Shown in pieces: positions 41,961 to 50,945 of a stretch of DNA of 64,000 nt (position 1 is its first letter; every line of letters starts with the position of its first letter). Under the pieces are notes generated by a model. The model saw only the letters and a program-made list of their open reading frames with translations. It made no database searches and was not told the DNA's origin. Source of the DNA: Hyphococcus formosus. GTDB lineage: Bacteria > Pseudomonadota > Alphaproteobacteria > Caulobacterales > Parvularculaceae. Location: NCBI RefSeq assembly GCF_046736345.1, contig NZ_CP157210.1:2356001-2420000 (forward strand), in the 5' to 3' direction. Both the position numbers and the translations under genes were made by a program.

Positions 41961-43760
41961 TTAATTGTCGATTTTAAGGGCCTTGATAAACGCCTCTTGC
42001 GGGATTTCGACCCGGCCGAACTGGCGCATCTTTTTCTTACCGGCTTTTTGTTTATCGAGCAGCTTGCGCTTACGCGAAGCGTCACCGCCGTAACATTTTG
42101 CGGTCACGTCTTTACGCATTGCGGAAATGGTTTCCCGTGCAATCACCCGGCCACCGATAGCGGCCTGAATCGGGATTTTAAACATATGGCGCGGGATCAG
42201 GTCTTTCAGCTTTTCACACATCGCCCGGCCACGGGTCTGTGCCTTGTCGCGGTGCACCACGATTGATAGCGCATCAACCGGCTCGTCATTTACCAAAACC
42301 TGCATCTTGACGAGATCGCCCGGACGGTGATCCGTGATCTGATAATCAAAACTTGCATAACCCTGCGAGACTGATTTCAGGCGATCATAAAAGTCGAACA
42401 CAACTTCGTTCAGCGGCAATTCATACACCAGCATCGCCCGCGTCCCCGCATAGGTCAGGTTTTGCTGAATACCGCGACGTTCCTCGCAGAGCTTCAGGAT
42501 GCCGCCGAGATATTCATCCGGTGCCATGATCGTCGCTTTAATCCACGGCTCTTCGATATGGTCGATCCGTACAGGGTCTGGCATATCTGCCGGATTGTGC
42601 AATTCCTGCATCGAACCGTCGGTCAAATGGATGTTGTAAACAACGCTCGGCGCAGTGGTGATAAGGTCGAGATTGAATTCCCGCTCCAGACGCTCGCGAA
42701 TAATTTCGAGGTGTAAAAGCCCAAGGAAACCACACCGGAAGCCAAACCCAAGCGCGGCAGAGGTTTCCATCTCGAACTCAAAGCTCGCATCATTAAGGCG
42801 GAGCTTGCCCATTGCGGCCCTGAGATCTTCAAAGTCATTCGCATCAACAGGGAAGATACCACAGAAAACAACAGGCACGGATGGCTTGAAGCCCGGCAGG
42901 ATATCTGCGGTCGGGCGCTTGTCATCGGTGATCGTGTCACCAACGCTCGTATCCGCGACTTCCTTGATCGAGGCCGTTAAATAGCCAATCTCGCCGGGGC
43001 CAAGCTCTGCGACCGGGGTCTTTTTCGGCGTCGATACACCGACCTGATCGACCGTATAGACCGCATCAGCACCCATCATGCGGATACGCATTCCCTTCTT
43101 CAGGGTACCGTCGATGATACGGACGAGAACCACAACACCCAGATAAGCGTCATACCAACTATCGACCAAGAGCGCTTTGAGCGGTGCGTCCACATTCCCC
43201 GTTGGGGCCGGAAGGCGCGTGACAATCGCTTCGAGAACTTCGTCAACGCCGACGCCCGTCTTTGCAGAAATCTCAAGCGCCTCGGAGGAATCGATTCCGA
43301 TCACATCTTCGATCTGATCTTTGACCCGATCGACATCCGCCGCAGGCAGATCCACCTTGTTCAGTACGGGCACAATTTCGAGATCAACGTCAATTGCCTG
43401 ATAGACATTGGCGAGGGTCTGGGCCTCGACGCCCTGGCTGGCATCAACCACCAAAAGCGCCCCTTCACACGCATAGAGCGAGCGCGAGACTTCATAGGTG
43501 AAATCCACATGCCCCGGCGTGTCGATAAGGTTTAGGACATAGGTCTCGCCATCCTTGGCCTTATAATTAAGGCGCACGGTCTGGGCCTTGATGGTGATCC
43601 CGCGTTCGCGCTCAATCTCCATGGAATCGAGAACCTGGCTCTTCATCTCCCGGACGGTCAGGCCACCGGTGAGCTGAATCAAACGGTCAGCCAGCGTGGA
43701 TTTCCCGTGGTCGATATGAGCAACGATGGAGAAGTTTCGGATATTTTTGAGCGGCGTCAT
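41961..43760 (-). CDS. lepA: Translation elongation factor 4 (LepA)
   Basis: A 599-residue GTPase that acts on stalled or back-translocating ribosomes. GTPase motifs are AHIDHGKSTLADRL, DTPGHVDFTYEVSRS and NKVDLPAAD. The family C-terminal domain ends with a Lys/Arg-rich KRKLLDKQKAGKKKMRQFG segment. The ATG at 43760 gives the normal length; an open frame extends 60 codons further upstream but has no family match. A weak ribosome site only. Confidence 0.96.
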   Translation of the reverse strand: MTPLKNIRNFSIVAHIDHGKSTLADRLIQLTGGLTVREMKSQVLDSMEIERERGITIKAQTVRLNYKAKDGETYVLNLIDTPGHVDFTYEVSRSLYACEGALLVVDASQGVEAQTLANVYQAIDVDLEIVPVLNKVDLPAADVDRVKDQIEDVIGIDSSEALEISAKTGVGVDEVLEAIVTRLPAPTGNVDAPLKALLVDSWYDAYLGVVVLVRIIDGTLKKGMRIRMMGADAVYTVDQVGVSTPKKTPVAELGPGEIGYLTASIKEVADTSVGDTITDDKRPTADILPGFKPSVPVVFCGIFPVDANDFEDLRAAMGKLRLNDASFEFEMETSAALGFGFRCGFLGLLHLEIIRERLEREFNLDLITTAPSVVYNIHLTDGSMQELHNPADMPDPVRIDHIEEPWIKATIMAPDEYLGGILKLCEERRGIQQNLTYAGTRAMLVYELPLNEVVFDFYDRLKSVSQGYASFDYQITDHRPGDLVKMQVLVNDEPVDALSIVVHRDKAQTRGRAMCEKLKDLIPRHMFKIPIQAAIGGRVIARETISAMRKDVTAKCYGGDASRKRKLLDKQKAGKKKMRQFGRVEIPQEAFIKALKIDN

Positions 43761-43901
43761 AAATCTGGGTGTAACAAAGGACCAAACAAAACCCCAGCGG
43801 TAAATGCGGGGCCAGCGAGGCATATAGACGGGGCGGCGCTTGGGGACAATGGCCCAGCCCAGACAATCGTCGTCAGGCCGCCCTGATTGGCCCTGAGCGC
43901 A

Positions 43902-43935
43902 TAAAAAAACCCGACCGCATGGCGGCCGGGCTTCT
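43902..43935 (-). terminator. Terminator after mscL
   Basis: CCCGGCCGC/GCGGTCGGG stem on the minus strand with a CAT loop, followed by seven T. It lies directly 3' of mscL and separates it from lepA. Confidence 0.9.
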
Positions 43936-43955
43936 CTCACTGGGTAGGGGTCGTT

Positions 43956-44381
43956 TTATGAGCGCGCTTTGAGAGCGTCGCGAATTTCTTCGAGCAGAAC
44001 CTCTTGGCGTGGTGGTTCCGGGGCTTTGGCCGGCGCTTCTTCCTGCTTTTTCTTGAGGTTGTTGATGCCCTTGACCAAGAGGAAGACGGCGAAAGCAACA
44101 ATCAGGAATGAAATGACATTGTTGATAAATGTGCCATAGGCAATCACGGGGGCACCGGCTTCTTCCGCCGCCGCGAGGCTGTCATATTCGATATCGGTCA
44201 GATTGATGAAAAGGTCGGAGAAATCGACCCCGCCCAAGGCGAGACCGATTGGCGGCATAATAATATCGCTGACAAGCGATTTTACGATCGTACCAAATGC
44301 GCCACCGATAATGATACCGACGGCCATATCGACCACATTACCCTTTACGGCAAATTCCTTGAATTCCTTGATCATGCCCAT
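43956..44381 (-). CDS. mscL: Large-conductance mechanosensitive channel
   Basis: A 141-residue MscL: MGMIKEFKEFAVKGNVVDMAVGIIIGGAFG for the N-terminal helix and first transmembrane segment, VNPLI-like loop region, the second membrane helix (NNVISFLIVAFAVFLLVKGIN) and a charged C-terminal helix. It opens near lytic tension to save the cell in hypo-osmotic shock. Length is normal. It is the second mechanosensitive channel in the window, besides the MscS-type gene at 13.4 kb. Confidence 0.96.
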   Translation of the reverse strand: MGMIKEFKEFAVKGNVVDMAVGIIIGGAFGTIVKSLVSDIIMPPIGLALGGVDFSDLFINLTDIEYDSLAAAEEAGAPVIAYGTFINNVISFLIVAFAVFLLVKGINNLKKKQEEAPAKAPEPPRQEVLLEEIRDALKARS

Positions 44382-44562
44382 AGCTCTGGTCCCTTCATGC
44401 TTCGCGCGCCCGATTGCAGCGAGCTGCGTTTGTTGCGGTCTCCCCCCGCGAGATTGTGACTAGCTTTTTCCTGATGGAACCGTCAGCCACCTGCAGGCCG
44501 AATCATCGGCAACCATTGTGCTAATATGATTTGCGATTAGCGCAAACAGAGAAGGGCTTCTG

Positions 44563-45246
44563 TCAGTACACTTTCATGATGTCGCTTAGGGGCTTTTTGC
44601 GCAGTGCATGTTGCGGCACTTTCGCCTCAGCCACAGGATAGCCCGCAACAATTAGAAGAAACGGTTTCTCCGTTGCCGGACGACCTAATTTTTCGTTCAA
44701 AAACCCCATTGGTTTTGGCGTATGGGTGAGCACGCTCAATCCCGCTTGATGCAATGCGGCAATCAAAAAGCCGCTCGCAATGCCGACGCTTTCATTGATG
44801 TAATAGTTCTTTTTATCCATGCCCGCCTCGACACCGCCACGCCGTTGCGCAAAGACCGCAATCAGCCATGGCGCTTTTTCGAGAAACGGTTTTTCTGCAT
44901 CGGTACCGATTGGCGCAAGCGCATCAAGCCATTCATCGCCCGCGCGCCCGCCATAAAACGCTCGCTCTTCTTCCTCTGCGGCCAGGCGGATTTCGCGCTT
45001 TACATCCGGATCACAGACAAGACCAAAAAACCAGGGCTGATGGTTTGCGCCCGACGGGGCTAACCCCGCCGCCGCAATACAACGCTCCATAATTTCGAGC
45101 GGCACAGGATCGCTGGAAAATTCCCGCACGGTGTGGCGGGTTTTCATGGCCTCCAGAAATATGTCCGAACGCTCAAACGCTTCTGTATCGTCCAGCCGGT
45201 TGAAATGCCCTAACGCATCCAGTGTTGTAAATTTCGCATCAGACAT
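44563..45246 (-). CDS. Nitroreductase-family flavoprotein
   Basis: A 227-residue FMN-dependent nitroreductase-fold protein. Signs are RHTVREFSSDPVPLEIMERCIAAAGLAPSGANHQPW (FMN site), GIASGFLIAALHQAGL and HTPKPMGFLNEKLGRP. This branch includes the iodotyrosine deiodinase-like and BluB-like enzymes; which is correct cannot be decided here. The substrate is unknown. The gene is 30 bases downstream of the minus-strand DUF1579-like gene and may share a transcript. Confidence 0.85.
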   Translation of the reverse strand: MSDAKFTTLDALGHFNRLDDTEAFERSDIFLEAMKTRHTVREFSSDPVPLEIMERCIAAAGLAPSGANHQPWFFGLVCDPDVKREIRLAAEEEERAFYGGRAGDEWLDALAPIGTDAEKPFLEKAPWLIAVFAQRRGGVEAGMDKKNYYINESVGIASGFLIAALHQAGLSVLTHTPKPMGFLNEKLGRPATEKPFLLIVAGYPVAEAKVPQHALRKKPLSDIMKVY

Positions 45247-45275
45247 AAAACGCTTCTCCGGCTACAGATACTTTT

Positions 45276-45806
45276 TTAAAATAACGGACCCGGATCATCT
45301 ATTTCCGTATAGGTTCGCCCTTCGCCCGCGGACACCTCACCATCATGGGTGATATGGCTCGATTTAATATCGATTTTGCCATCACCGAAAATCACTTCAC
45401 TGCGGACTTCGCGATAGGTATCATGGCCGATGACCGCCTCAATCGCCGTGAAGCCAGTATCGGTCTGCTCCAATGTGCCAGAGGTCATGAACCCGGCGGT
45501 CGTGAAATAATGAAAAACATACTCTTTGGCGGCTTCGTCGAAAAAGAAAATCGTTCGGCCGCCATAGCTGCCATCGTCGAGACGATGCGTCGCCTGAAAT
45601 GCGCGCCCATCCAAGATCATCTCGTAACGGGCAATATCGACAATCTTTTTGCCATCCGGCCCGGTGCCCTCACCGCGCCAAGCCTTGCCAACCAACGGCT
45701 CGAAAATTGCCATTGGCGCATAGCCGGGTTTCGGCACCTCCGCCGCCCATGACGACGACAACAAACAAAACACGCTTACGCAAAATCCGAAAATAAGTTT
45801 CTGCAC
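45276..45806 (-). CDS. Exported DUF1579-like protein
   Basis: A 176-residue protein with a signal peptide (MQKLIFGFCVSVFCLLSSSWA|A). The mature part starts APMAIFEPLVGKAWRGEG and continues as antiparallel beta strands (YEMILDGRAFQATHRL, GGRTIFFFDEAAKEYVFHYF). This resembles DUF1579/THAP4-type lipocalin-like barrels. The ligand and function are not known. It is flanked by the nitroreductase and mutL, all on the minus strand. Confidence 0.7.
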   Translation of the reverse strand: MQKLIFGFCVSVFCLLSSSWAAEVPKPGYAPMAIFEPLVGKAWRGEGTGPDGKKIVDIARYEMILDGRAFQATHRLDDGSYGGRTIFFFDEAAKEYVFHYFTTAGFMTSGTLEQTDTGFTAIEAVIGHDTYREVRSEVIFGDGKIDIKSSHITHDGEVSAGEGRTYTEIDDPGPLF

Positions 45807-45842
45807 TGTCTTGTCCTCCCCTGTTGTTGGTGGCCACTGTTG

Positions 45843-47747
45843 TTAGCGGCGGCCAAATAACCGCTCAATATCGGCAAGTTTCAACTCAACATACGTTGGT
45901 CGCCCATGGTTGCACTGGCCCGAATGGGGCGTCGCTTCCATCTGGCGTAAAAGGGCGTTCATCTCGTCGCCGGTCAAACGACGGCCCGACCGAATAGACC
46001 CGTGACAGGCCATTGACGAACAAACTTCCTCCAATCGCTCTTTCAGCGCAAGACTTTCGCCAATCGCCGAAAGATCATCACATAGGGATTGGACCAGCCC
46101 TTTAATATCAACCTCGCCGAGCATTGCCGGGGTTTCGCGGACCATGATCGCATCATCGCCGAAACGCTCCATGACCAGACCAAGGCCTGCAAATTCATCG
46201 AGCCGCGGTTCAAGCCGCGCAACTTCATCTGCCGTCAGATCAACGATCTCTGGCAACAACAAGCCCTGACTGGCGACGCTGCCTTCGGCCAATGCGGTTT
46301 TCATTTTCTCATAGACAAGCCGCTCATGCGCCGCATGCTGATCAACGATAACCAAACCGTCCTGCGTCTGCGCAACGATATAGGTTTCATGCAATTGTGC
46401 CCGCGCCGCGCCCAATGGCTTGTCGGTAAGCGGCGTTTGCGGAATCTCCGGCTCGGTGCGGGCGCTTGGCACGCTTGTTTCGTCAAAGGCACGCTGCGCA
46501 TCACCTAGCCCGGACATAGGCTCCGCTAAGGACGCTGGGCGCTGAAACGGATTTGGCGCAGGGGAATAGCCCTTTGATTGCGGCATGAAAGGCGAAACAT
46601 TTTCAGAGGATTGCGGCGACATGCGGCCTAATGCGTAGTTACTGACTGTGGTCGAGGCACGATGCCCCGCCGCCGCCAAGGCATGACGCAGCGCGCTGAC
46701 GAGAAGCCCGCGCACGCTGCCCGCATCGCGGAACCGCACTTCGGTCTTTGCCGGATGCACATTGACGTCCACAAGCTCCGCGGGAATATCCAGAAACAGG
46801 GCCACCGCCGGGTGCCGATCACGGGCCAGAAAATCCGCATAGGCACCGCGCACCGCACCAACAATCAGCTTATCGCGGACAGGCCGTCCGTTTACGAACA
46901 AAAATTGTTTATCGGGCAAGCCGCGATTGAAGGTCGGCAGACCGGCAAACCCGCTCACATGTGCGTTGTCGCGTTCCGCATCAATCGCCAATGCGTTTTC
47001 CGCGAAATCCCGGCCCATAATTGCGGAGAGCCGTTTGAGCCTTCCGTCCTCATCCGGCGTTTCTGCCGCGAGGTTTAAAATCTTTCGGCCTGACGAGGTG
47101 AGCGTAAAAGCAACATCATGACGCGCCATGGCGAGCCGCCGCACGGCCTCACCGATTGCTGTTGATTCTGCCTGATCGGATTTCAAAAACTTCAATCGCG
47201 CGGGGGTTGCATAAAAAAGATCACGCACCTCAATCCGCGTACCATGGCCGCCAAAGGCAGCCGGCGACGGGCCAGATAATGCTCCGCCTTCAACCGACAA
47301 TGCCCATCCATCAACCGGCGCGTCAGATTGCGGACGGGACGTCATGGTAAGCCGCGCAACCGCACCAATAGAGGGCAGCGCTTCGCCGCGAAAACCCATC
47401 GTTGCAATGTTCATCAGGTCATAATCGCCATCATTGGCGGGCTTGAGTTTTGAGGTGGCATGACGCTCCACCGCGAGCTGCAATTCTTCCGGCGACATGC
47501 CGCAGCCATCATCGGTGACCACCAGACGGGACTTACCACCATGCTTGATCTCGATATCTATGCGGCTCGCCCCGGCATCGAGCGCATTTTCCACAAGCTC
47601 TTTCACGGCAGCGGCCGGACGCTCAATCACCTCGCCAGCAGCAATGCGGTTCACCGCACCGGGCGGCAAACGATGAATGCGCGGCGCGTGACCGTTATTC
47701 TGGTTGGGGGCGGAATTTTTGGAATGCTGTACTGTTCGATTCGTCAT
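45843..47747 (-). CDS. mutL: DNA mismatch repair protein MutL
   Basis: A 634-residue GHKL ATPase that couples MutS mismatch recognition to downstream excision. It has AAGEVIERPAAAVKELVENALDAGA, DDGCGM, TSKL, GFRGEALPSIGAVA and a C-terminal dimerisation domain. That domain carries DQHAAHERLVYE and CHGSIRSGRRL. In organisms without MutH the C-terminal domain is an endonuclease with DQHAxxERxxYE, which is seen here, so nicking activity is likely. The ATG at 47747 is preceded by a Ser/Asn-rich tail. It opens a minus-strand run. Confidence 0.95.
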   Translation of the reverse strand: MTNRTVQHSKNSAPNQNNGHAPRIHRLPPGAVNRIAAGEVIERPAAAVKELVENALDAGASRIDIEIKHGGKSRLVVTDDGCGMSPEELQLAVERHATSKLKPANDGDYDLMNIATMGFRGEALPSIGAVARLTMTSRPQSDAPVDGWALSVEGGALSGPSPAAFGGHGTRIEVRDLFYATPARLKFLKSDQAESTAIGEAVRRLAMARHDVAFTLTSSGRKILNLAAETPDEDGRLKRLSAIMGRDFAENALAIDAERDNAHVSGFAGLPTFNRGLPDKQFLFVNGRPVRDKLIVGAVRGAYADFLARDRHPAVALFLDIPAELVDVNVHPAKTEVRFRDAGSVRGLLVSALRHALAAAGHRASTTVSNYALGRMSPQSSENVSPFMPQSKGYSPAPNPFQRPASLAEPMSGLGDAQRAFDETSVPSARTEPEIPQTPLTDKPLGAARAQLHETYIVAQTQDGLVIVDQHAAHERLVYEKMKTALAEGSVASQGLLLPEIVDLTADEVARLEPRLDEFAGLGLVMERFGDDAIMVRETPAMLGEVDIKGLVQSLCDDLSAIGESLALKERLEEVCSSMACHGSIRSGRRLTGDEMNALLRQMEATPHSGQCNHGRPTYVELKLADIERLFGRR

Positions 47748-47867
47748 AATCGTTTATGGCAAAGTCAAAGCCGGGTTCAAACACCGGGGCGGTAGAATAT
47801 CGCGATAAATTCTCAATTAGCAGCATTATGGATAGCATAACATCGCTGCGCGGGCTAAAATGAATTA

Positions 47868-47903
47868 ATCAACTATGACACATAAAAAATATCATGGTTT
47901 GAT
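47868..47903. promoter_or_regulatory. Imperfect dyad upstream of the first LuxR gene
   Basis: ATCAACTATGA and TCATGGTTTGAT face each other across 13 bases, 56 bases before the start codon. It is longer than a classical 20-base lux box. It may bind one of the two LuxR proteins or another regulator. Confidence 0.3.
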
Positions 47904-47958
47904 CTTAGTCATGCATAATAATGAAAAGACGAAGAAGATTGTTTAGGGAGGTCAATCT

Positions 47959-48681
47959 TTGCGCGACGATATCGATACCTTTATTCAGGATACACTCTAC
48001 ATTACTGAGCGTACCGCTTTGCGACGCTATTTCATCGATTTTATGAAAAAATACGGTTTCGATATGATCAGCTATCATTACGTCGCTGATAATTTTCGAA
48101 AAATCCCAATTGAAACCGCCTTTCCGATCAACACGCTCCCGTCCTGGTGGAACGAAACCTATATCGAATCCGATTATTTCGAGATTGACCCCGTTGCGGA
48201 AGAAGCGCGCAAAAACCCGCTGCCGTTTTACATTCCTGACATTGCAAAGCGTAGTGACCTGACACCGGCGCAAAAGGCGTTTCTCGACGATCTCGACACC
48301 GCTGGCATCCATAACAGTATTGCGGTGCCGGTCTATGCGCGGTTGGGCGAGATCGCACATTTCTGTCTTGGCAAGCACGGGGCAAAAGAAGTCAAACTTT
48401 CCCTTGCTGAACTACTTGAAATTCAAGCCATATGCCAACACATGCATATACGCTTCAACGAAATCTCTAAAAAACGTCCCGCACCCAAACTATCCGTGCG
48501 GGAAGTTCAGGTTCTTGAGTTGATTGCGCGCGGTAAAAGCAACACCGCCATTAGCAAAGATTTGGGTGTCTCGCCGAATACGATCGACACCTTGGTACGC
48601 CGATGTTTCGAAAAATTAGGCGTTACGTCACGCGTAGAAGCCGCGTTGGCGGGCGTGGGGCAAGGGCTAATCCTGCCCTGA
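47959..48681 (+). CDS. LuxR-family regulator with an autoinducer-binding domain (solo 1)
   Basis: A 240-residue regulator. Residues about 10-165 form the acyl-homoserine-lactone-binding domain. Trp64, Tyr68 and Asp77 line up with TraR W57, Y61 and D70. Residues about 172-236 are the LuxR helix-turn-helix (LSVREVQVLELIARGKSNTAISKDLGVSPNTI). The start is a TTG with GGGAGG 7 bases upstream. No luxI gene is in the window, so it would respond to a signal made elsewhere in the genome or by other cells. Confidence 0.88.
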   Translation: MRDDIDTFIQDTLYITERTALRRYFIDFMKKYGFDMISYHYVADNFRKIPIETAFPINTLPSWWNETYIESDYFEIDPVAEEARKNPLPFYIPDIAKRSDLTPAQKAFLDDLDTAGIHNSIAVPVYARLGEIAHFCLGKHGAKEVKLSLAELLEIQAICQHMHIRFNEISKKRPAPKLSVREVQVLELIARGKSNTAISKDLGVSPNTIDTLVRRCFEKLGVTSRVEAALAGVGQGLILP

Positions 48682-48785
48682 CAAGGCCGAGACAAAAAGT
48701 CTCACACGTATACGAATATTTTCAGATGACTGCCTGACGGTACCTGTTTAGAAGCCGCGGCCCGGCAATAATAAAGAGAAAAATA

Positions 48786-49532
48786 ATGCCTGATCTAAAA
48801 ACCATTAGCGGATTAAGCGCTATGATTGCGTCGCGCCGAACGGTTGCGCAATTACTGGCGCTATTTGATGAATTCGTCGAAGATTGTGGCGCCGTTGCGA
48901 GCTATGGGTTTGCATTCGCCTATGGCCAATATGATGAGCCCGCCCTATTGGCACCTTTACACTGCACTTTTCCGGAAAGCATATTGAAGTTCTATACGGG
49001 TAATGCGGTCATGGCCGTCGATCCGATTGCCAGGGCCGCCCTCGCTTCATCCGTACCCGTCAAATATAGCGCGCTAAAAAAGGAAACCGACGAAGTTCCC
49101 CTGATGAAGGAACTGCTGCGTCAGATGGCAGAACACGGCATACGCGATGGCCTTTCGATGAAAACGCTCTCGCGGCCGGGGCGCATCATTTACATTTCAC
49201 TTGGCTTTCCGCATTCCGCCGATAAAATCTCGGAATACGATATCAGGCGCCTGCGAAGCGCGATGGAAATCTTTGTGCGCCACGGGGCGAGTTTGCCGGA
49301 TAACCCGGTCGACCAGCATATCGTCAAGCCGCTCTCCGACAAGGAAGTCGAAGTCATGGCGCAGGTCGCGCGGGGCGCATCGAACAAGGAAATTGCGCGG
49401 TCAATGAATGCGTCGGTGGGCGCGATAAACAACATTGTCAGCCGTAGTTTTGAGAAACTGAACTCAAGCTCGCGCCCGCAAGCCGCCATGACTGCGTCAC
49501 GCCACGGGCTGATTATCGGCGACAAAGATTAG
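48786..49532 (+). CDS. LuxR-family regulator, divergent ligand pocket (solo 2)
   Basis: A 248-residue paralogue-like regulator 104 bases after the first. The N-terminal domain keeps DP (79-80) and the Tyr at the TraR Y61 position (Tyr70), but Ile66 replaces the TraR W57 equivalent and Val75 the next aromatic. The C-terminal helix-turn-helix (LSDKEVEVMAQVARGASNKEIARSMNASVGAI) is intact. Altered pocket residues suggest a different ligand or none. GAGAAAAATA precedes the ATG. Confidence 0.86.
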   Translation: MPDLKTISGLSAMIASRRTVAQLLALFDEFVEDCGAVASYGFAFAYGQYDEPALLAPLHCTFPESILKFYTGNAVMAVDPIARAALASSVPVKYSALKKETDEVPLMKELLRQMAEHGIRDGLSMKTLSRPGRIIYISLGFPHSADKISEYDIRRLRSAMEIFVRHGASLPDNPVDQHIVKPLSDKEVEVMAQVARGASNKEIARSMNASVGAINNIVSRSFEKLNSSSRPQAAMTASRHGLIIGDKD

Positions 49533-49773
49533 TACATACGAACTATTCAATTGATATTGATTATCACCACAAGACAGATTCCCACAGTTTTTTGCCAATA
49601 ATCGATTTTTTCTGCCAACGCCCTTTCTTCAAAGGCGCTATTAATATAGTATTTGTATGTTATTTTATATTAGTACACCTTATCTAATTGACAGGGTAAA
49701 TCACGTGACAGACAGCAAAATATAAAATGACTAGGTAGAGAACATTGCTAATTTTCAAAGTGGGGGAGCCACG

Positions 49774-50178
49774 ATGAATGTCACGTATCTGACAAAAGAA
49801 ATTGAATCGATCCGGAACGGCGCTTCACCTGCGGGTGCTGAGCGCACCGACCACCACAGACAGCTGTTCGAGGTGTTCCGGAAGATTGAAAATGCGCTGG
49901 CGGTTAATCCCGACCCCGATGCCCCAGAAACCGCAGCGCGTATCGACGGGCTTATTGAAGCTCAGACGGTCGTCATCCGTACCGCGGCGACACTACCTGC
50001 CCGCAGCACGGAAGACCTTTTGTACAAGCTTGCGATTTGGCGTTGGGATTCGCCGGATTTAGACAAGCCAGTGAATGAGATGAATCGCGCTGATGCGATC
50101 GCTTACACTGCCTTCAGGGATCTCGCGAATATCCTAAGCGACGATTCCGCGTTGAAGGAAACCGACCATAGCAATTGA
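49774..50178 (+). CDS. Hypothetical protein behind a long AT-rich leader
   Basis: A 134-residue acidic, helical protein without signal peptide or membrane segment. It contains a Pro/Asp-rich NPDPDAPETAARIDGLIEAQ segment and a central YKLAIWRWDSPD. I do not recognise a family. GTGGGGGAG precedes the ATG. The 241 bases upstream are clearly AT-richer than the surroundings, with TTGACA at 49688 but no matching -10 at the usual distance. A strong terminator follows, so it is a single-gene transcript. Confidence 0.7.
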   Translation: MNVTYLTKEIESIRNGASPAGAERTDHHRQLFEVFRKIENALAVNPDPDAPETAARIDGLIEAQTVVIRTAATLPARSTEDLLYKLAIWRWDSPDLDKPVNEMNRADAIAYTAFRDLANILSDDSALKETDHSN

Positions 50179-50237
50179 GTGAGCGAAGGAATTATTTCTC
50201 CCCCCATTCCGACGTTACCTTAATTGTCTTGCGGAGA

Positions 50238-50265
50238 AACGCGGCTCGAAAGAGCCGCGTTTTTT
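50238..50265 (+). terminator. Terminator after the hypothetical gene
   Basis: AACGCGGCTC and GAGCCGCGTT arms around GAAA, followed by T-rich DNA. Its core hairpin CGGCTCGAAAGAGCCG is also used after groEL. Confidence 0.92.
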
Positions 50266-50298
50266 CGTTGTGACGTGTCTGAAGCCGGCTAAGCGGGC

Positions 50299-50859
50299 CT
50301 AAAATACGCCCGGCAATTTGAGCGATTTTGACTGCTCGATCTCAACCTTGCCTTCTTCGCCGATCACCGCCTTGATGGCTTTCTCACGTGCTGCCATCCA
50401 TTCTTCGGGATTCTCGACCTGAAGCGGTGCAGCCGAATCATCGACCTCACCATCAAGGAAATTCCAGAACATGATCTGGTTTGCGAGGCTTCGGTCTTTT
50501 TCACCACGGCCACCACTTTCGGCGTCAAGAACCGCACGGATTGACGGGTCTGAGCCAAGCGCATTGGCCTTGCGCAGCAACAGTTGCTCGCCCTGGGTTG
50601 GCGGCTGTGCCGTAGAGTCACCGAGCAACACCTGCTGTGCGCGCTCAGATGGTGACAATTCCTGCGGACGTGATTCGCCGGGACGTGGTGGACGCAGCGC
50701 ATAATCTGGCGGCACCACGAGCGGCGCTTTGGTTGCGATCGCAAATTCATCGGGTGCGTTCTTGCCGCCACCGACAGCCTTGCCGATGCCGCAGCCGCTG
50801 GTCAGAACCGCCACCGCAATCGCTGCGACCGTCATTTTTAATGCTGAATTCGAAATCAT
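50299..50859 (-). CDS. bamF: DUF3035 lipoprotein (BamF-type)
   Basis: A 186-residue protein with a signal peptide and lipobox (AVAVLTSGC) and the DUF3035 core NAPDEFAIATKAPLVVPPDY, LRPPRPG and a QELSPSERAQQ segment. DUF3035 lipoproteins are known in alphaproteobacteria as BamF, a subunit of the outer-membrane beta-barrel assembly machine. The naming rests on the family, not on an experiment here. It lies 86 bases downstream of lspA, which processes lipoproteins, in the order ileS-lspA-DUF3035 seen in other alphaproteobacteria. Confidence 0.8.
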   Translation of the reverse strand: MISNSALKMTVAAIAVAVLTSGCGIGKAVGGGKNAPDEFAIATKAPLVVPPDYALRPPRPGESRPQELSPSERAQQVLLGDSTAQPPTQGEQLLLRKANALGSDPSIRAVLDAESGGRGEKDRSLANQIMFWNFLDGEVDDSAAPLQVENPEEWMAAREKAIKAVIGEEGKVEIEQSKSLKLPGVF

Positions 50860-50945
50860 TGGATATTCACTCCACGCCTAATAGCGCCCCTTTGGTCGCG
50901 CACTATAACGAAGCGCGCGATACACGCAAACGCCCATTCACGCTG

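Noticed and set aside
43761..43940. A 60-codon N-terminal extension of lepA.
   Set aside because: LepA from 43760 has the normal length and start motif, and the extension has no similarity to the family.
49688..49726. TTGACA followed by TATAAA as a promoter for the orphan gene.
   Set aside because: The gap between the two hexamers is about 27 bases, too long for a sigma-70 promoter.
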